NCBI GenBank assembly: GCA_905234835.1
Contig: CAJOIZ010000004.1
Location: 56,468 to 120,467, forward strand
DNA: 64,000 nucleotides
Direction: 5' to 3'
Source: Paludibacteraceae bacterium
Lineage (GTDB): Bacteria; Bacteroidota; Bacteroidia; Bacteroidales; Paludibacteraceae
In this document: positions 44,653 to 53,335 of the stretch, in pieces
Layout of the letters: the number at the start of each line of letters is the position of its first letter
How positions within the stretch are numbered: the first letter of the stretch is position 1
Notes under the pieces: generated by a model
What the model saw: the letters and a program-made list of their open reading frames with translations, nothing else
Database searches by the model: none
Told to the model about the DNA's origin: nothing
Made by a program: the position numbers and the translations under genes

Positions 44653-46062
44653 TTAGGGGATAATGCCCATTTCTTTTGCCTTTTTGAACATGAAGGCTTT
44701 GGCAGGCTCATATTCGTTGGGGATGATGCCGTCAAGAATAGCGTCCTTAATGGCAGTCTTGATTTCTCCTACCTGATTGCAAGGGGGTAGGTTGAGCAGG
44801 CTCATTATTTCGTCTCCGCGAACAGGGGGTTGGAAATTACGAATCCTATCACGTTCCTCCAGTTCGATCATCTTCTGCTTAAGCAGTTCATAATTGCGGT
44901 GGAAGCGATCGACTTTCTCCTGATTACGGGAAGTAATATCTGCGTTGCAGAGAACCATCAGATCGTCTATGTCATCCCCCGCTTCAAAGAGCAATCGTCG
45001 TACTGCCGAATCGGTAACCTCTTCCTCAATGAGGTGAATGGGTCGCATGTGGAGATTGACAAGCTTCACCACATAGTCCATCTTCTCGTTCTGCGGGAGT
45101 TTCATTGCCTTGAAGATGCGCGGCACCATCTTAGCACCAACATAATTATGGTTGAAGAACGTCCATCCCGACTGTCCGTCCCACGCTTTGGTTTTCGGTT
45201 TACCAATATCGTGAAGGAGAGCCGCCCATCTAAGCCAAAGGTTATCACTTACAGCGGATACATTATCTACAACCTGCAGCGTGTGCAGGAAGATGTCCTT
45301 ATGTCCTCTACCCTCCTTAGTCTCCACCCCTTTCAGGTTGTTCAGTTCGGGGAAGATGAGTGAAAGAAGCCCTGTTTTATCAATCAGCTTCCATCCTACC
45401 GAAGGTCTGCGCGAGAGCATAATCTTGTTCAGTTCGTCTGCTACGCGCTCTTTGGTGATGATACGTATGCGTTCGCGATTGCGACAGATAGCATCAAACG
45501 TTTCTGTATGCAGGTAAAAGCCCAACTGTGACGCGAATCGCACAGCGCGTAACATTCGCAACGGGTCGTCTGAAAAGGTTATATCAGGGTCCAACGGCGT
45601 GCGGATAGTACACTCTTCCATATCCTGTATTCCGCCAAAGGGGTCGAGCAACTCACCGTATCGTTCGCTGTTGAGACAGATAGCGAGTGCGTTCATCGTG
45701 AAGTCGCGGCGGTTCTGGTCATCCTCCAGCGTGCCGTCCTCCACGAGCGGGTTACGGCTGTCGCTGTGATAACTCTCCCTGCGGGCACCGACAAACTCAA
45801 TTTCCGTATCGTTCTTCTTCACCTGCGCCGTTCCATAGGTGCGGAAAACGTTCAGATGTGCGTGCCCCAACCTATCGGCTACGGCTTGCGCCAGCCGGAT
45901 ACCGCTACCGACAACGACAACGTCTATGTCCTTACTTTCACGGTGAAGAATCAAGTCACGTACCCAACCGCCAATGACATAGCATTCCAATCCCAGTTCA
46001 TCGGCGGTCTCACCGACAAGATGAAGCAGGGGGGCGTCTATTTTCGGGTCTCTGATTATCAT
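44653..46062 (-). CDS. cca: CCA tRNA nucleotidyltransferase with HD domain
   Basis: Adds or repairs the 3' CCA end of tRNAs. The head domain has YVIGGWVRDLILHRESKDID (about 29-48) with the catalytic DxD, then DFTMNALAICLN and DPLRMLRAVRFASQLGF (about 168-184). A C-terminal HD phosphohydrolase domain follows (RWAALLHDIGKPKTK, about 280). Class II poly(A) polymerase/CCA family, 469 aa. It could instead be a poly(A) polymerase-like enzyme, but Bacteroidales homologs are usually called CCA enzymes. The small membrane protein gene ends 15 bases upstream. Confidence 0.9.
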   Translation of the reverse strand: MIIRDPKIDAPLLHLVGETADELGLECYVIGGWVRDLILHRESKDIDVVVVGSGIRLAQAVADRLGHAHLNVFRTYGTAQVKKNDTEIEFVGARRESYHSDSRNPLVEDGTLEDDQNRRDFTMNALAICLNSERYGELLDPFGGIQDMEECTIRTPLDPDITFSDDPLRMLRAVRFASQLGFYLHTETFDAICRNRERIRIITKERVADELNKIMLSRRPSVGWKLIDKTGLLSLIFPELNNLKGVETKEGRGHKDIFLHTLQVVDNVSAVSDNLWLRWAALLHDIGKPKTKAWDGQSGWTFFNHNYVGAKMVPRIFKAMKLPQNEKMDYVVKLVNLHMRPIHLIEEEVTDSAVRRLLFEAGDDIDDLMVLCNADITSRNQEKVDRFHRNYELLKQKMIELEERDRIRNFQPPVRGDEIMSLLNLPPCNQVGEIKTAIKDAILDGIIPNEYEPAKAFMFKKAKEMGIIP

Positions 46063-46077
46063 TTTTTACCGATTGTA

Positions 46078-46413
46078 TCAAAAGAAAATCGTAAACGGTT
46101 CTTTTATCCAGCCCAGACGTATAACAATCCATCCATACAAAGCGACTACCGCCACCGCCAAGAGGAACGCCCACATACCCTTTGCGTCCAATATATGCCG
46201 TCTGTAGAACAGGTAAGGCACCACAGGAAGCAGGAACACGAAATAGGGATATATAAATGCTGCTACAGCAATCAACAGGGAGCTCATGAACATCTGTTCG
46301 GTATAGTCTCTACCGAACTGCGTAGCGGAAATACGGAGACTACGGTACGCCTCCCGTACGGGCAGTACCGCCAGCCCTGCAAACACGAGAGCCGGCGGCA
46401 TCCGCCAAGTCAA
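46078..46413 (-). CDS. Small membrane protein, function unknown
   Basis: About 111 aa with three or four hydrophobic stretches (ALVFAGLAVLPV; SSLLIAVAAFIYPYFVFLLPVVPYLF; MWAFLLAVAVVALYGWIVI). The first listed codon is TTG; the frame is open upstream (…IHWWEYI) without ATG, so the start is uncertain, with an ATG four codons inside (MPPALVF). It sits tightly between dcp and cca on the same strand. I do not recognise a family. Confidence 0.55.
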   Translation of the reverse strand: MTWRMPPALVFAGLAVLPVREAYRSLRISATQFGRDYTEQMFMSSLLIAVAAFIYPYFVFLLPVVPYLFYRRHILDAKGMWAFLLAVAVVALYGWIVIRLGWIKEPFTIFF

Positions 46414-46447
46414 TATGTATTCCCACCAATGGATAGCCGCAACGTAT

Positions 46448-48541
46448 TTATTCGATGAAACCTAATCTGCGCAGCAGGAACTGCGGGTCAGCGGGTTTGC
46501 CGCGGAACTCAAGGTATAACTCCTGTGCATCGCGTGTGCCGCCTTGTTCAAGCAGATGACGGAAGCGTTGTGCCACTTCGGGATTGAGAATGTTACCTGT
46601 CTCCTCAAATGCGGCAAAAGCATCGGCATCCAATACCGCCGACCACGTGTAACTATAGTAGCCCGCTTCGTAGCCAGTGGTAAAGATATGGTTGAAATAG
46701 GTAGAACGATAACGAACTATAATCTCAGGTATCATCGACATTTTTATCATGGAAGCCTGTTCAAAAGCAATCGGATCGAACGTGTCGGTGGAAGTCATCT
46801 CATGGTAATCCATATCGAGCAGGGAGGCACAAAGCAGTTCGGTCTCAACAAAGCCCTTATTGAACTTACCGGCAGCGTTAATCTTCGCTATCAGTTCGTC
46901 AGGAATGACCTCACCAGTCTGATAGTGGAAGGCATAGGTTTTCATAATGTCGGGGTGGTAGCAGTAGTTCTCCATGAACTGTGAGGGCAATTCCACGAAA
47001 TCGCGGGGCGTACGTGTGCCTGACAGTCCCTTATAATGAGCGCGAGACAAGAGTCCATGCAAGGCATGACCGAACTCGTGGAAGAGCGTCTCCACGTCAT
47101 CCATAGAGAGCAGAGAAGGATTGTCCTTCGTAGGCTTGTTGAAGTTGCCGACGTTGATTATAACAGGGCGATAGTCAACGCCGTCCGCATCAACAAACTG
47201 ACTGCTTATTTCGTTCATCCATGCTCCGGGACGCTTACCTGCACGGGGGAAATAGTCCGTGTAGAGGATACCAATCAAGGCACCTTCCGCGTCGGTAACC
47301 TTGAACACTTCGACTTCCTCGTTATAAACAGGCATATCCTTCAGTTCCTCAAAGTTCAATCCGTACAGATTGTGAGCCAATTGGAACACTCCGCGGCGTA
47401 CATTGCCCAACTCGAAGTACTGCTTGATTTCCTCCTCGTCAAGGTCGTATTTCTCTTTGCGCAGTTTCTCGGCATAGTACCACCAGTCGTAGGGTTGCAG
47501 TTTCTCCCCAGGGAGGTCGCGTTCGAGCATCTCCTGCAAAGCGGCAGCCTCGCGTTTGGCTGCTTCGAGACTGGGCTGCCATACCGTTTGGAGGAAAGCA
47601 TCCACCGTCTTGGAGTCGTGTGCCATACAGTCAGAGAGAATATAGTCCGCGGGGCAGTCATAACCCATCAATTGCGCCTTCTCCACACGGAGTTGCATGG
47701 TGCGTACGATGAGTGACTTATTGTCCTTGTCATTGTCGTGGTTGCCTCTCGTTGTGTACGCATCAAGGAGTTCGCGACGGAGTTCGCGGTTGTCGCAATA
47801 CTGAAGGACGGGTGTAAACGATGTACGCTTGGGCGTAAAGAGCCATGCATCCTCGCGTCCAGCCGCCACAGCCTCTTCCTTCGCAGCCGTCTTGGCACTC
47901 TCGGGCAGACCTGCCAGTTGGCTTTCGTCGGTGATAAAGAGCTGATAAGCATTGGTTTCAGCCACCACGTTCTGACCGAACTGCAAACTAAGGAGAGAGA
48001 GCTCTTTGTTAATCTCTTTCAGCCGCTCTTTCTTGTCAGCAGGCAGCGCTGCGCCGCTACGAGCGAACTGCTTGTATGTCTCTGTGACAAGGCGCATCTG
48101 TTCGGGGTCCAATCCCAGCGTTTCGCGCTCGTCATAGACCTTCTTCACGCGGTCGAACAAACGCTCATTGAGCATTATACTGTCGCTGAGGGCAGACAAT
48201 AGGGGTGACACCTCATTGGCAATAGCATCCATCTCGTCGTTGCCGTCTGCATCCAAGATATTGAAGAACACGCCTTCTACGCGTTCAAGCAACGCCCCAG
48301 AGCGGTCCAATGCCACGATTGTGTTTTCAAAAGAGGTAGGCTCCTCGTTGTTGATAATCGCTTTAATCTCCGCTTCCTGTCGGGCAATAGCCTCCTTAAA
48401 GGCAGGCATATAATGCTCTGTTTTCACCTTATCAAACGCCGGTACCCCGTACGGAGTGTTCTGCTCAGTAAGCAGCGGATTGTCTTTCTGACACGCTATC
48501 AGACTCATAGCCATAAGAGAATAAATCAATTGTTTTTTCAT
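46448..48541 (-). CDS. dcp: M3-family peptidyl-dipeptidase, lipoprotein
   Basis: Zinc metallopeptidase of the thimet oligopeptidase/Dcp family. The signal MKKQLIYSLMAMSLIAC has a lipobox (LIAC), so it should be a membrane-attached lipoprotein facing the periplasm or outside. The catalytic HEFGHALHGLLSRAHY motif is at about residues 489-504 (HExxH), and E of ELPSQFMENY follows. FYERPSKRPGAW-like region: YFPRAGKRPGAWMNE (about 430). At 697 aa it is full length. A promoter lies 45-77 bases upstream. Confidence 0.92.
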   Translation of the reverse strand: MKKQLIYSLMAMSLIACQKDNPLLTEQNTPYGVPAFDKVKTEHYMPAFKEAIARQEAEIKAIINNEEPTSFENTIVALDRSGALLERVEGVFFNILDADGNDEMDAIANEVSPLLSALSDSIMLNERLFDRVKKVYDERETLGLDPEQMRLVTETYKQFARSGAALPADKKERLKEINKELSLLSLQFGQNVVAETNAYQLFITDESQLAGLPESAKTAAKEEAVAAGREDAWLFTPKRTSFTPVLQYCDNRELRRELLDAYTTRGNHDNDKDNKSLIVRTMQLRVEKAQLMGYDCPADYILSDCMAHDSKTVDAFLQTVWQPSLEAAKREAAALQEMLERDLPGEKLQPYDWWYYAEKLRKEKYDLDEEEIKQYFELGNVRRGVFQLAHNLYGLNFEELKDMPVYNEEVEVFKVTDAEGALIGILYTDYFPRAGKRPGAWMNEISSQFVDADGVDYRPVIINVGNFNKPTKDNPSLLSMDDVETLFHEFGHALHGLLSRAHYKGLSGTRTPRDFVELPSQFMENYCYHPDIMKTYAFHYQTGEVIPDELIAKINAAGKFNKGFVETELLCASLLDMDYHEMTSTDTFDPIAFEQASMIKMSMIPEIIVRYRSTYFNHIFTTGYEAGYYSYTWSAVLDADAFAAFEETGNILNPEVAQRFRHLLEQGGTRDAQELYLEFRGKPADPQFLLRRLGFIE

Positions 48542-48585
48542 ACTATTGGTTATTTAATATAAAACATACTTTTTCTTAACGCCCG

Positions 48586-48618
48586 CAAAATTACTACGTT
48601 TTGGCAAACCCATGCAAA
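48586..48618 (-). promoter_or_regulatory. Promoter before the dcp gene
   Basis: On the minus strand TTTG (48618-48615), 21 bases, TAATTTTG (48593-48586). It lies in the 86-bp gap between ileS and dcp. Confidence 0.55.
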
Positions 48619-48627
48619 CGGTTTGAT

Positions 48628-51600
48628 TTATTTTTCAATGCGTACCATCAGCGCAATGCCATTGATTTCAATGCGTTCGCCTTCGGTAATGGGAGCAGTA
48701 GCCAGTTCGGTAGCCAGCACCTGCGAAGCGATATAGTCGTGGAAATGCTGCACAGCGGCATCTATATCCGGCTGTGAAGAGAGCGTCACGCGGATACGGT
48801 CGGTTACTTCCAGTCCCGACGACTTGCGCAAGTTCTGTATGCGGTTAATCAGTTCGCGAGCGATACCCTCCTCGCGCAGTTCCTGCGTGAGTTCGATGTC
48901 CAGCGCGATGGTGAGCTGTCCGTCATTGGCAACCAACCAACCGGGCATGTCCTCGGTAGCGATTTCGACATCCTCGGAAGATAGTTGATAGTTGACAGTT
49001 GATAGTTGATAGTTGCCATCCTGTTCGAGCTTTATTATCTCGTCCTGGGTCATCTGTGCGATGGCGGCAGCAAGCGCCTTCATCTGTCCGCCTGCTTTCT
49101 TACCCAGAACACGGAAGTTGGGACGTATCTTCTTAACCAACCGGATAGCACTGCTGTCGGCATCCACAATGTCAAGTTCTTTCACGTTCACTTCACTGCG
49201 AATCAGCGAACTAACGTGGAGCAACGCCTCCTTCATTGCCTCGTCCGCAGCGGGAATAACCGCCTTGCTCAACGGCTGTCGCACGTTCTTTTCGGCGCGT
49301 TTGCGAAGCGAAAGTATCATGGACGTTGCCTGCTGCGCAAGTGTCATCTGGCGTTCCAACAGGCTGTCTATCAGCTGGTCATCGGCAACGGGCCAGTCGC
49401 TCAGATGGACGGTGTTGCCAGTCAAGTCGCGGTAGAGTCGGTCGGCATAGAAAGGCGCGTTGGGTGCCATGAGTTGCGCAACGGTACAGAGACAGGTATA
49501 AAGCGTTTCGTAAGCCGCCTGCTTGTCTGCGTTCATCTCGCCGCCCCAGAAACGTTTGCGGTTGAGACGGACATACCAGTTGCTCAGGTCATCCTGCACG
49601 AAGTCACTGATAGCCCTTCCTGCGCGTGTCGGTTCGTAGGCTTCGTACGCCTCTGTCACTTCGCGAATGAGCGAGTTAAGGCGCGAGAGAATCCAATTAT
49701 CGATTTCGAGAAGTCCCTGCCGAGGAGCGGAAACGTGTCGGTCAGGATTCGCTATTCCTTCGGTTGACCGTCGGCTCACCGTCGGCTCACCGTCGGCTGA
49801 CTGTCGGCTGACTGTCGGCTGACCGTCGGGAATGCTTGCTGGTTGCCAGCTATCGACATTGGCATAGAGGGCGAAGAAACCGTATGTGTTATAGAGCGTG
49901 CCGAAGAACTTGCGGCGCACCTCGTCCACGCCCTCGGGGTCGAACTTCAGGTTCTCCCAAGGGGAAGAGTTGGTGAGCATGTACCAACGCACCGCGTCGG
50001 CACCATATTTCGCCAACGCTCCAAAGGGATCGACGGCATTGCCGAGGCGTTTGGACATCTTGTTTCCGTTCTTGTCAAGCACGAGTCCGTTGCTGATGAC
50101 GTTGCGGTATGCCACGGTGCCTTCCAACATGGTGTGGATGGCATGCAGCGTGAAGAACCAGCCACGCGTCTGGTCCACGCCTTCGGAGATGAAGTCGGCC
50201 GTGCGTGGTGCGTCAGCGTTCTCGAAGGGGTAGTGGTTCTGAGCGTACGGCATAGCGCCGGAGTCGAACCAGACATCGATGAGGTCCAGTTCGCGGCGCA
50301 TAGGTTTGCCCGACGGGCTGACGAGTATGATGTTGTCCACATAGGGCCGGTGCAGGTCGATGACAGAGGGGTCGTAGTTGGCATCCGAGTAGTCGCCCGG
50401 GACGTGCTTCTGCCACGGGTTGGCGGTCATAAAGCCCGCCTTGACGGACTTGTCTATCTCGTCGAAGAGTTCCTTGATGGAGCCAATGCACATCTCCTCC
50501 TTGCCGTCCTCCGTGCGCCAGATAGGCAGCGGCGTACCCCAATAACGCGAGCGCGAGAGGTTCCAGTCGTTGAGGTTCTCGAGCCACTTACCGAAGCGTC
50601 CCGTGCCAGTGGATGCGGGCTGCCAGTTGATGGTTTGGTTGAGGGCAATCATCTCGTCACGCGCCTGCGTGGAGCGGATGAACCATGAGTCAAGGGGATA
50701 GTAGATGACAGGCTTGTCGGTGCGCCAGCAGTGAGGGTAGTTGTGGACGTGCTTCTCCGTGCGGAAACTGCGTCCGTCCTGCTTCATTTCGATGCAGAGG
50801 CGTATGTCGAGGTTCTCGGCTTTCTGCGCCGCCGCCTCGTCGTACTTGCCATCCACGGTGAACTGGGGGTCAAAGGCGTTCTTCACCCATTGGCCTGCAT
50901 AGCGGCCGTACAAGTCGGTATTGACCCTTGTGCGGACAAACTCCTCGTCCAAGTCCTCTATGCGCCAGTACTTGCCGGTGAAGTCCACCATGGGCCGCCA
51001 TCCGTACTCGCGGGTCAGCAGGTACATGCCGGGCACGCCAGCAGCTTCCGCCACACGCTTGTCGTCCGCACCGAACGTGGGGGCTATATGCACGATACCC
51101 GTACCGTCCTCCGTGGTGACATAGTCGCCGGCAATGACGCGGAACGCACCCTCACCCGGGTTGATCCACGGGAAGAGTTGCTCGTACTCCATGCCCACGA
51201 GGTCCTGCCCCTTATACTCGGCAATGACGCGCACTTGGGCATCGTCGCCTTCGCCGGTGGTCAGTTCCTTGCGGTAGGCATCGACACGTGCCTTGGCAAG
51301 AATGACCGTGCAGCCGTCCAGCTGGACCTCCACATAGTCAATCTTCGGACCGACACAGAGGGCCGTGTTGCTCGGGAGCGTCCACGGCGTGGTGGTCCAA
51401 GCGATGAAGTAGCGGTTCGGCTGCGATGAGCGGATACGGAACCGAGCGGTGCAGGTGGTGTCCTTCACGTCACGGTAGCAGCCGGGCTGGTTCAACTCAT
51501 GGGAGGACAGACCCGTACCCGCAGCCGGACTGTAGGGCTGGATGGTGTACCCCTTGTAGAGATAGCCTTTCTTGTACAGCTCCTTGAGCAGGTACCAGAG

Positions 51601-52092
51601 GGTCTCGATATACTTGTTGTCGTAGGTGATGTAGGGATGGTCAAGGTCCACCCAGTAGCCCATACGGCGGGTCAGTTCGGTCCATTCCCTGGTGTATTTC
51701 ATCACTTCGCGGCGGCAGGCGGCGTTGTATTCGTCCACGCTGATTTTCTTGCCGATGTCCTCTTTGGTGATGCCGAGCATCTTCTCCACGCCCAGTTCGA
51801 CGGGCAGTCCGTGGGTGTCCCAACCGGCTTTGCGGCGGACAGTGTAGCCCTGCATGGTCTTGTAGCGGCAGAACGTGTCCTTGATGGTGCGCGCCAACAC
51901 ATGGTGGATGCCGGGCATACCGTTAGCCGAAGGGGGTCCCTCGAAAAAGATGAAGTCGCCCTTCTTCCGGCTGTCCATTTTAGACTCCTGACGCTCTGCC
52001 CTGCGGAACAGATCCTCCCTGTCCCACTCCTTCAGCACCTCCTCGCTCAATGCGGGAAGGTCCAACTGCTTGTACTCGGTAAACTTTTTCAT
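48628..52092 (-). CDS. ileS: Isoleucyl-tRNA synthetase with repeat-derived insertions
   Basis: Charges tRNA-Ile and edits valine. The ATG at 52092 (MKKFTEYKQLDLPALSEEVL) is preferred to an upstream start that would add 29 unconserved residues. HIGH-type motif PSANGMPGIHHVLART (about 52-67), CP1 editing domain (about 200-420, TTPWTLPSNTALC), KMSKR loop GNKMSKRLGNAVDP (about 680), and an anticodon-binding domain with PTRAGRAISDFVQDDLSNWY. At 1154 aa it is full length. Two stretches look inserted: about 755-780 (QPTVSRQSADGEPTVSRRS), from 11-bp repeats at 49761-49830, and about 1026-1037 (NYQLSTVNYQLS), from TTGATAGTTGACAG repeats at 48981-49015. Both keep the frame. Confidence 0.95.
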   Translation of the reverse strand: MKKFTEYKQLDLPALSEEVLKEWDREDLFRRAERQESKMDSRKKGDFIFFEGPPSANGMPGIHHVLARTIKDTFCRYKTMQGYTVRRKAGWDTHGLPVELGVEKMLGITKEDIGKKISVDEYNAACRREVMKYTREWTELTRRMGYWVDLDHPYITYDNKYIETLWYLLKELYKKGYLYKGYTIQPYSPAAGTGLSSHELNQPGCYRDVKDTTCTARFRIRSSQPNRYFIAWTTTPWTLPSNTALCVGPKIDYVEVQLDGCTVILAKARVDAYRKELTTGEGDDAQVRVIAEYKGQDLVGMEYEQLFPWINPGEGAFRVIAGDYVTTEDGTGIVHIAPTFGADDKRVAEAAGVPGMYLLTREYGWRPMVDFTGKYWRIEDLDEEFVRTRVNTDLYGRYAGQWVKNAFDPQFTVDGKYDEAAAQKAENLDIRLCIEMKQDGRSFRTEKHVHNYPHCWRTDKPVIYYPLDSWFIRSTQARDEMIALNQTINWQPASTGTGRFGKWLENLNDWNLSRSRYWGTPLPIWRTEDGKEEMCIGSIKELFDEIDKSVKAGFMTANPWQKHVPGDYSDANYDPSVIDLHRPYVDNIILVSPSGKPMRRELDLIDVWFDSGAMPYAQNHYPFENADAPRTADFISEGVDQTRGWFFTLHAIHTMLEGTVAYRNVISNGLVLDKNGNKMSKRLGNAVDPFGALAKYGADAVRWYMLTNSSPWENLKFDPEGVDEVRRKFFGTLYNTYGFFALYANVDSWQPASIPDGQPTVSRQSADGEPTVSRRSTEGIANPDRHVSAPRQGLLEIDNWILSRLNSLIREVTEAYEAYEPTRAGRAISDFVQDDLSNWYVRLNRKRFWGGEMNADKQAAYETLYTCLCTVAQLMAPNAPFYADRLYRDLTGNTVHLSDWPVADDQLIDSLLERQMTLAQQATSMILSLRKRAEKNVRQPLSKAVIPAADEAMKEALLHVSSLIRSEVNVKELDIVDADSSAIRLVKKIRPNFRVLGKKAGGQMKALAAAIAQMTQDEIIKLEQDGNYQLSTVNYQLSSEDVEIATEDMPGWLVANDGQLTIALDIELTQELREEGIARELINRIQNLRKSSGLEVTDRIRVTLSSQPDIDAAVQHFHDYIASQVLATELATAPITEGERIEINGIALMVRIEK
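48981..49015. repeat. TTGATAGTTGACAG spacer repeat inside ileS
   Basis: ATAGTTGATAGTTGACAGTT and the following GATAGTTGATAGTTG are the same phrases as in the intergenic spacers at 34550-34580 and 34900-34930, here encoding NYQLSTVNYQLS. Confidence 0.7.
49761..49830. repeat. 11-bp tandem array inside ileS
   Basis: Six units of exactly 11 bp (CGGTTGACCGT, CGGCTCACCGT twice, CGGCTGACTGT twice, CGGCTGACCGT) and a final CGGG. Since 3 x 11 bp = 11 codons, the encoded peptide repeats every 11 residues (QPTVSRQSADG / EPTVSRRSTEG). Confidence 0.85.
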
Positions 52093-52134
52093 TCCGTATG
52101 ATATGTTTTTCTTATATGTTCTAACAAAAACGCG

Positions 52135-52142
52135 CAAAGGTA
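52135..52142 (-). promoter_or_regulatory. Likely -7 element of the ileS promoter
   Basis: TACCTTTG on the minus strand, 42 bases before the ATG at 52092. No TTTG is seen at the -33 position. Confidence 0.5.
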
Positions 52143-52204
52143 GGCAATTTTTCAGTAAATCGCGGATATTTTCCATCAAAATGCTGTATCTATGTTATTT
52201 TTAC

Positions 52205-52212
52205 TATTTTTG
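52205..52212 (+). promoter_or_regulatory. Likely -7 element for the DoxX-like gene
   Basis: TATTTTTG followed by CGCG, 28 bases before the ATG at 52241; the -33 box is not evident. It diverges from the ileS promoter. Confidence 0.45.
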
Positions 52213-52240
52213 CGCGTTTTATGAAAACCTATACCGCATT

Positions 52241-53335
52241 ATGAAAAACCCTGTCGCCTGTATATTTGCCCATGTGTCCCGCACACTGTTGGGGCTGGTG
52301 TTCCTGTTTTCGGGAAGCGTCAAAGCCATTGACCCGCTCGGCACAACCTACAAAATAGAGGACTACCTCAAAGCCTTCGGAGGCTTCTTTACCGACCTCC
52401 TGCCATTGGCGCAGACCGCTGCGTTCGTGCTGATTGCGTTGGAGTTCGTCCTTGGTGTGTGCCTCGTGCTGAACATCCGGCCGCGCTTGACATCGTGGCT
52501 GACGCTCGTCTTCTACTTAGTTATGACACCTCTGACGCTGTACATTGCCATACAGAACCCCGTGAGCGACTGCGGCTGCTTCGGCGATGCCGTCATCCTG
52601 ACCAACTGGCAGACCTTCTGGAAGAACGTCGTTCTGCTGACGCTCGCTGTTGTCTGGCTATGCACAAGGAAATCCGCCCCAGGTCGGTGGATATGGCAGG
52701 CAGAGGCAGTCATAAGCCTGCTTGCCATCGGAGCTGTCGCAGGCTTTATGGTATGGACACTGCACCACCTGCCCGTTATGGACTTCCGCCCATACAAGGT
52801 CGGGAACAACCTGCCCGCGCTGATGGAGTACCCCGACGATGCCGAGCAGGACGTATATGAAGTGACGTTCGTGTACGCCAAAGACGGCGTTGAGCAGACC
52901 TTCACATTGGAGAACTACCCAAAAGGCGACTCCACATGGACGTTTGTGAGCCAGCAGTCCAAACTGATAAAGAAAGGCTACGAACCGCCCATCCACGACC
53001 TCGACATCCTCAATGCCGAAGACGAGAATATCACCGACGACCTGCTTGGGTCGGAAGAACCCGTAACGCTGGTCATCATGTACGACCTGAGGAAAACGGA
53101 AAAGAGTAATCTGGACCGGATTGCCGCCTGGCAGGCTGAAAACAAGCACTATCTGACTGGCAGCGGGACGGACGACATACTGGCGTTCTGCCTCGAACAC
53201 CCGCTGTTTGATGCGGAAGATTTCTGCACCTGCGACCCCGTGACGCTGAAAACCATCGTGCGCGCCAACCCGGGTATAGTGGTGCTACAAAACGGCGTGG
53301 TTCAGGCTAAATTCAACGCCCGCGACTGGAAATAA
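52241..53335 (+). CDS. DoxX/MauE-like membrane protein with C-terminal soluble domain
   Basis: The ATG at 52241 (MKNPVACIFAHVSRTLLGLV) is chosen because the promoter-like element precedes it and longer forms add an unrelated leader. Four to five membrane helices (about 12-30, 50-75, 82-100, 118-140, 155-178) include FLFSGSVKAIDPLGTTYKIE and the cysteine motif SDCGCFGD, typical of the MauE/DoxX-like BT_3928 group of Bacteroidales, thought to act in redox or disulfide chemistry. The remaining 180 residues form a soluble domain with PVTLVIMYDL and EDFCTCDPVTLK, perhaps thioredoxin-like but without a clear CxxC. Function is not established. The gene overlaps the flippase end by 23 bases, convergently. 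Confidence 0.8.
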   Translation: MKNPVACIFAHVSRTLLGLVFLFSGSVKAIDPLGTTYKIEDYLKAFGGFFTDLLPLAQTAAFVLIALEFVLGVCLVLNIRPRLTSWLTLVFYLVMTPLTLYIAIQNPVSDCGCFGDAVILTNWQTFWKNVVLLTLAVVWLCTRKSAPGRWIWQAEAVISLLAIGAVAGFMVWTLHHLPVMDFRPYKVGNNLPALMEYPDDAEQDVYEVTFVYAKDGVEQTFTLENYPKGDSTWTFVSQQSKLIKKGYEPPIHDLDILNAEDENITDDLLGSEEPVTLVIMYDLRKTEKSNLDRIAAWQAENKHYLTGSGTDDILAFCLEHPLFDAEDFCTCDPVTLKTIVRANPGIVVLQNGVVQAKFNARDWK

